Virus record (IMG/VR): IMGVR_UViG_3300017779_000023
Location: 1-44,253 of that record
DNA: 44,253 bases
Source of the DNA: a virus
Reading direction: 5' to 3' (one strand)
Shown here: positions 40,281-44,253 of the stretch, piece by piece
How positions within the stretch are numbered: the first letter of the stretch is position 1
Layout: every line of letters starts with the position of its first letter
Program-made: the position numbers and the translations under genes
Notes under the pieces: generated by a model
Told to the model about the DNA's origin: nothing
Seen by the model: only the letters and a program-made list of their open reading frames with translations
Databases searched by the model: none

Positions 40281-40835
40281 TTATACCCACTTGTTATCAG
40301 TTAATGTAATGTAAATTATATCTAAAGTATCATCATTATACCACTTTTTAGTGTTATCATCTAATGTTATTGTTTTGTAAGTATTTTTATTTCTAGGTAT
40401 ATCGCTGTTTATACCCCATGCTGTTTGAACTAATATACAACCTTCATTACATATACTTTTAACATCATCAGAAAATGACTCTAGATCATATGTGTTATCT
40501 TGATCGGCATCCATATAAACACCATTAAATTTATCAGTTATATTGTTGATTGTTGTTTTCCAATCACCTAGTATAACTTCAACATTAGATTTACCATTAG
40601 CCCATTGTAAAGCTTTGTTGTATATTTCTTCCTCTATTTCTACTATAACATGTTTATCAGGATTACTACTTTGTATTTTATTAGCAGATATACCTAATCC
40701 AAAACCTATTTCTAATATATTGCCACCATTTTCTGATACTATATCAGCAGCGGCCTCTTCATACAAAGTAACATCAGAGTGCATTACTATTATATCATCT
40801 TTGTATATACTGTTATCGTTTATTACTATAGCCAT
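40281..40835 (-). CDS. SAM-dependent methyltransferase, GAMT/RMT2-like
   Basis: The 184-residue protein is a class I (Rossmann) methyltransferase. Residues 17-50 read VMHSDVTLYEEAAADIVSEN and GGNILEIGFGLGIS: motif I LEIGFGLG at 41-48, preceded by an 'M....e..y...A' helix. Motif II is VIVEIE with E66 for the ribose, then LGDWKT (D91) and FNGVYMDAD (D109). 'LEIGFG.GISA..IQ' and 'GDW....' are shared with guanidinoacetate N-methyltransferase and arginine methyltransferase 2-like enzymes. The substrate in a phage is unknown. It lies among small tail/virion genes, so a virion or host protein substrate is more likely than DNA, but that is inference. Confidence 0.82.
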   Translation of the reverse strand: MAIVINDNSIYKDDIIVMHSDVTLYEEAAADIVSENGGNILEIGFGLGISANKIQSSNPDKHVIVEIEEEIYNKALQWANGKSNVEVILGDWKTTINNITDKFNGVYMDADQDNTYDLESFSDDVKSICNEGCILVQTAWGINSDIPRNKNTYKTITLDDNTKKWYNDDTLDIIYITLTDNKWV

Positions 40836-40845
40836 TTTTTTATGT

Positions 40846-41484
40846 TTAACAACTTTCTGTAAATCCTGATTGCCATTCAGATCCAGTCCATCTTCCTTTA
40901 TGATTACCGTCCGAGTAAGATATTAACCCACTAGGTTGAGCACTATCGTCGCAAGTAACGTTACTGTAAATAGGTTCTTGCAATTGTAAAACTAAATTAG
41001 TAGACATATCTGCCTGTGCGTATACAGTTACCGTATCAGTACTATTACAAACCAAAGAATGACCAAATTTACCTGTAGCATATTTAAATGTATGTGGTCT
41101 ACGTGTTGTTGTAGCGTTATCTACACTAGAATATGTTGTACCAACTGAATTTGTAGCGTACGCTCTAAAATAAACAGTTTGACAATTAGTAAAATTACCA
41201 GCTGGTGGTATTACTCTGGAATAACTACCTGTACCGCTTCCTAAAGAATCAGTAACTTGAGTTACACCGCTTCCACCTATTACTGGGTTAGAATTAGTTG
41301 TTGAATAAACAAAACCTCTACCCGTAATACTTGATCCACCGTTACCAGATATTGCTCCATCTGCAGAAAAATTATTCCAGTTTATTGAGCTAGAGTTTAT
41401 AGTAACACCAGTAGGTGCTGTAGCGCTAACTGTATCTTTATCGTACCCGTAAAAATCTCTAAATTGATATGGTATTGGTGCCAT
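40846..41484 (-). CDS. Tail-associated protein with fibronectin-like domain and Cys-rich tail
   Basis: The 212-residue protein opens MAPIPYQFRDFYGYDKDTVS. Residues about 25-130 form a beta domain of 'Ssi.wn.FsadGai..NGGs.IT.RGFVYS' type with TVYFRAYATNSVGTTYSSVD, which is the fibronectin/Ig-like 'rayAtN..Gt.Ys' pattern of Bacteroidetes surface proteins. The last 65 residues contain four Cys and a module (VCNSTDTVTVYAQADMSTNL ... FTESC) that may be related to the end of the 1111-residue stabilisation protein. Start and upstream stop share a TAATG at 41484. A cell-surface or fibre-accessory role is inferred. Confidence 0.65.
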   Translation of the reverse strand: MAPIPYQFRDFYGYDKDTVSATAPTGVTINSSSINWNNFSADGAISGNGGSSITGRGFVYSTTNSNPVIGGSGVTQVTDSLGSGTGSYSRVIPPAGNFTNCQTVYFRAYATNSVGTTYSSVDNATTTRRPHTFKYATGKFGHSLVCNSTDTVTVYAQADMSTNLVLQLQEPIYSNVTCDDSAQPSGLISYSDGNHKGRWTGSEWQSGFTESC

Positions 41485-42134
41485 TAGTTTCCTAGTTCAT
41501 TTGTTTGTGTGGTTGTTGTATTTGTTATAACAACTTTTATTTTTAATGACACGTTACCTGGTCCTACACAAGTATACAAACCGTTTGAGTTAGCACCAGC
41601 AAAGGTTATATAATAAGTTCCATTTGCTAACCTAGTCGTTCCAGAGCTATTAGTGTAATACTTGTGACCGTTATAAGTGTGAACTTTAGCTAATCTTTCC
41701 CAAGCTCGATCTATCGTGTGACCTCCTACAGTAGCTGTTAGTGTAGTTTCATAATATTGATCTTGTTTTGAAAACGTACTACTTGTTTTGCCTGTACCAT
41801 CTAAATCAGATCTAACATAAACAGTTACAGCTGAATTTAAACTACTGCTATTATGCATTTGTAAACTAGTTTGACAAGAACCTGGAGCTTCACCACCTAT
41901 ATTTACAACCACCGTTGTTAAAAGTGCAAAACCAGCATCTAATGGATGTGCTGTACTAGCTGTATTTATAGTAGGGTATGTTTCTCCCGAGGTTACAGCT
42001 CCACCCGTATTACCACCATTAATAAGATTATACATTGATATTGGACCAGTAATACTACCGCTACCGTAAGTACCGTGTTTACACTCTTGAGCTATATCTA
42101 GCATTGATAATGTTCCTGATGATGGTACTGCCAT
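41484..42134 (-). CDS. Tail appendage protein with MAVPSSG N-terminus
   Basis: The 216-residue protein begins MAVPSSGTLSMLDIAQECKH and continues GSITGPISMYNLINGG. A 'MAVPSSG.lsm.diA.E' opening is common among phage tail and fibre-tip proteins and probably marks virion attachment. The rest is beta-rich, with Gly, Thr and Asn (TVYVRSDLDGTGKTSSTFSK; GTYYITFAGANSNGLYTC). It is joined to its neighbours by TAATG at both ends (42134 and 41484), so expression is coupled to the large fibre upstream. Its exact place in the tail tip is unknown. Confidence 0.65.
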   Translation of the reverse strand: MAVPSSGTLSMLDIAQECKHGTYGSGSITGPISMYNLINGGNTGGAVTSGETYPTINTASTAHPLDAGFALLTTVVVNIGGEAPGSCQTSLQMHNSSSLNSAVTVYVRSDLDGTGKTSSTFSKQDQYYETTLTATVGGHTIDRAWERLAKVHTYNGHKYYTNSSGTTRLANGTYYITFAGANSNGLYTCVGPGNVSLKIKVVITNTTTTQTNELGN

Positions 42135-44253
42135 TACTTAATTTGTTTTTTAAGTTCTTCTACTTCTGCTTTTAAATCTTTTATTGCTTCAATTAAATAA
42201 CCAGTTATATTACCATAAGCAACGGATTTAAATTCACTATCGTTATTTACTAACTCAGGTGCTATTTTTTCTAATTCTTGAGCTATAACACCACTACCTT
42301 TTTTATCATCTTTAGTAAAGCTAACGCCACGCATATCATAAACTTTAGAACCATCTAACGTTTCTACATCTGTTTTTAATCTTTGATCTGAGTAAGCTAC
42401 AATGTCTGAGCTTGCTGTTACAGTACCTGTAATACTTATAGATTGTTCAAAGCTTGAAGTTCCGTCAGAAGCTATTGTTAGTCTATTGTTTCCTCCGTTA
42501 GTAGCAAATGACATTGAATTATTATTGTGATCATAAGCTATGTAACCTGCGTAAGCTTGATCACCCGAAGAACCATCTGCAAAACATAAATATTGTTTTT
42601 GGTTAGCTGCAGTACTTAATAATGTCATTCCGTTTTCATCTTCAGCTTTTACAACAAGTTTGTTACCATAGTAACTTCCTGGTGAAACAGTGCCAATACC
42701 AACTTTTCCTTCATTTCTAACAAACATACCTGTACCAGTGTTTGTATAAACTCCTAATGAAAAAACACCTGTATTAGCAGTAGTATCAACAGCTAAACCA
42801 TAAGCAGACGTTGCTGTGCTTGTTATTTGACAAGCCCATTCGCTAGCAGCATTTTGTACAACTTTTAGTCTTGTATTTGTTGCTCCAGTTGTGCCAATTA
42901 ATACATTACCATCTGATTGAATACGCATTCTTTCTGTAGGCGCTGTATCAGTTGCATCAGTATCTCTTGTTAAAAAAACTAAATCTCCTTTTGTGTAACT
43001 ACCTGTAGAAGTTTGTTTTAGTCCAATGTAAGCAGGAGAATTTGAAGCACCTCCTGTATATCCAAACCCTATTGCATATACTGCTCCCGAAGTATTATAA
43101 CTTGTTGTACCTAACTGTATATAACTATTAGCTGTAGTAAATGATGTTGGTGCAGAACTTCCACCTCCTACATCAATAGTTAATTGAGCACTAGGCGATG
43201 TTGTTCCAATACCTACGCGCTTGGTCGCGTCTATCATCATAGCTGAAGCAGATGTCATATATGAACTAGATCCGCCTCCATCAGGACCAGCTACCCAAAA
43301 ATGTAATTCTCCAGTATTCCAGTTAGAGTCTGCACCTTGACCTGTTTTTTTACCACCAATAGCTCCATATACTGATGAGTAATTACCTGATTCAGCCAAT
43401 GCACTAAAAGTTATTAATGGTGAATGAGTGGAGTTTGTGCTACTGTGATTATAAAGATTTAAACCTAAAGAATAACCTATCGCTGTTGAGTTACTGTTTC
43501 CTCCGCTAGCTAATGTTAAAATTGGATCTCTACCATCAGTAATCCATCCAGCTCCATTAGTAGTAAGTGTTCTACCATTACTTCCAGAATTTGTATAATT
43601 ATAATTTCCAGAATCTGTATTACTCATGCTGTAAAAACTTCCACTTGCAGCATTGTTAACATTAAAACCACCTGCTGTGTTGCTAGTTCCAATTCCTACA
43701 TGACCGTTTGTAGATTTTAAAACAAAATTATCACCACTACCGCTATTAGCTATAAATTCAAAGTTTTGATCAACCCTAAATCTATATGAATCTTGTCCTG
43801 AAGTTGAACTACCCCATCTTTGTAAGTTTTGCTCTCCATCTTTAACTATTGCAACTTGAGTTCCTGATACAGCACTTCCTCCTGTATTTATATATAAACC
43901 ATCACTAAATACATCCCCTGCAAAAGTTGCATTTTTATTTGCAGCTATTGTTAAAGCTAAATCACCGTCAGGTGTACCAGTAAGACCGTCGTTAGTATTA
44001 TTAACGTAAAACTCAAAAAATCCATTTGCCGCTGTTCTACCTGCAACTATTTTAGCTACACCATTATTTCCAAACTGCAAGCCTCTCCACATTAATCTTG
44101 TAGCATAATTTGCGGTATCATTGTATCTCGTTTCTAAATAATCAGCACTTGAATTACCTACTGTAACATTATTTTCTAACCTAGTTGTAGCACCTTGAAC
44201 TGTTACATTTCCTGCAAAAGTTGCTGTGCCTGAGGTTAAAACTAAATCATCTG
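42134..44253 (-). CDS. Tail fibre with C-terminal S74 intramolecular chaperone (5' partial)
   Basis: The frame stays open to the right edge of the window, so the N-terminus is missing. The methionine at 44090-44092 is internal, since another 53 codons continue upstream in frame (SGTATFAGNVTVQGATTRLE and so on). Of about 705 visible residues, most are Gly/Ser/Thr-rich fibre sequence with 'ATFAGDVFSDGLYI' and 'rVGIGTTSPSAQLTI' repeats. The last 85 residues are a peptidase S74 chaperone: the SDQRLK motif with the Ser-Lys dyad five residues apart, then GVIAQELEKIAPELV and a coiled coil (LIEAIKDLKAEVEELKKQIK). This domain trimerises the fibre and is then self-cleaved. Confidence 0.88.
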   Translation of the reverse strand, partial: DDLVLTSGTATFAGNVTVQGATTRLENNVTVGNSSADYLETRYNDTANYATRLMWRGLQFGNNGVAKIVAGRTAANGFFEFYVNNTNDGLTGTPDGDLALTIAANKNATFAGDVFSDGLYINTGGSAVSGTQVAIVKDGEQNLQRWGSSTSGQDSYRFRVDQNFEFIANSGSGDNFVLKSTNGHVGIGTSNTAGGFNVNNAASGSFYSMSNTDSGNYNYTNSGSNGRTLTTNGAGWITDGRDPILTLASGGNSNSTAIGYSLGLNLYNHSSTNSTHSPLITFSALAESGNYSSVYGAIGGKKTGQGADSNWNTGELHFWVAGPDGGGSSSYMTSASAMMIDATKRVGIGTTSPSAQLTIDVGGGSSAPTSFTTANSYIQLGTTSYNTSGAVYAIGFGYTGGASNSPAYIGLKQTSTGSYTKGDLVFLTRDTDATDTAPTERMRIQSDGNVLIGTTGATNTRLKVVQNAASEWACQITSTATSAYGLAVDTTANTGVFSLGVYTNTGTGMFVRNEGKVGIGTVSPGSYYGNKLVVKAEDENGMTLLSTAANQKQYLCFADGSSGDQAYAGYIAYDHNNNSMSFATNGGNNRLTIASDGTSSFEQSISITGTVTASSDIVAYSDQRLKTDVETLDGSKVYDMRGVSFTKDDKKGSGVIAQELEKIAPELVNNDSEFKSVAYGNITGYLIEAIKDLKAEVEELKKQIK

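Overview
The window reads as a fragment of a tailed-phage genome, most likely a short-tailed (podovirus-like) phage of a marine Bacteroidetes host. The phage assignment rests on a full head module: large terminase, P22-type portal, acidic scaffold, major capsid protein, adaptor/stabilisation proteins, ejection proteins and fibres. No sheath, tape measure or major tail-tube protein was recognised. The host guess is inference. It rests on AT-rich sequence, starts with A/T-rich leaders and almost no Shine-Dalgarno, signal peptides ending in NANAQ or SFSQS, and small-protein families of a kind common in marine flavobacterial phages.

Layout. Bases 1-5760 (+ strand) form a nucleotide-metabolism and DNA-processing operon: the C-terminal end of a replicative helicase, a conserved small protein, a thymidylate-synthase-fold enzyme with the dCMP-hydroxymethylase signature, a GIY-YIG/MazG fusion, a small NTPase-like helical protein, a T7 endonuclease I-like resolvase, two tiny conserved genes, NrdB, a small membrane protein and NrdA. 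A terminator at 5817-5840 lies between this operon and everything to its right, which is on the - strand and converges on it.

The - strand is best read from right to left, in the direction of transcription. A fibre with a peptidase-S74 C-terminus (cut by the right edge) is followed by two small tail proteins, a SAM methyltransferase, small head-associated proteins, a GroES-like protein and the probable small terminase. Then come TerL, portal, scaffold and major capsid protein with its own terminator (31150-31189). Next are adaptor, stabilisation and cadherin-like tail proteins, a cupin, two ejection proteins and a 2643-residue polyvalent protein carrying HEXXH and HAD motifs. The distal part holds exported and host-interaction genes: an outer-membrane-barrel-like protein, two paralogous membrane coiled-coil proteins, an exported thioredoxin-like protein, an M15 endolysin, a packed array of eight tiny Lys-rich genes, a lipoprotein, a second fibre and a two-helix membrane protein (holin candidate).

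Both edges cut genes (helicase on the left, fibre on the right), so this is an internal piece or an arbitrarily opened circular map. DNA polymerase, primase and other replication genes would have to lie outside. Genes are packed with TAATG or ATGA junctions, and no gene-free stretch exceeds about 80 bases. No tRNA, CRISPR array, integrase, attachment site or insertion sequence was recognised by eye. No promoter could be assigned with confidence.
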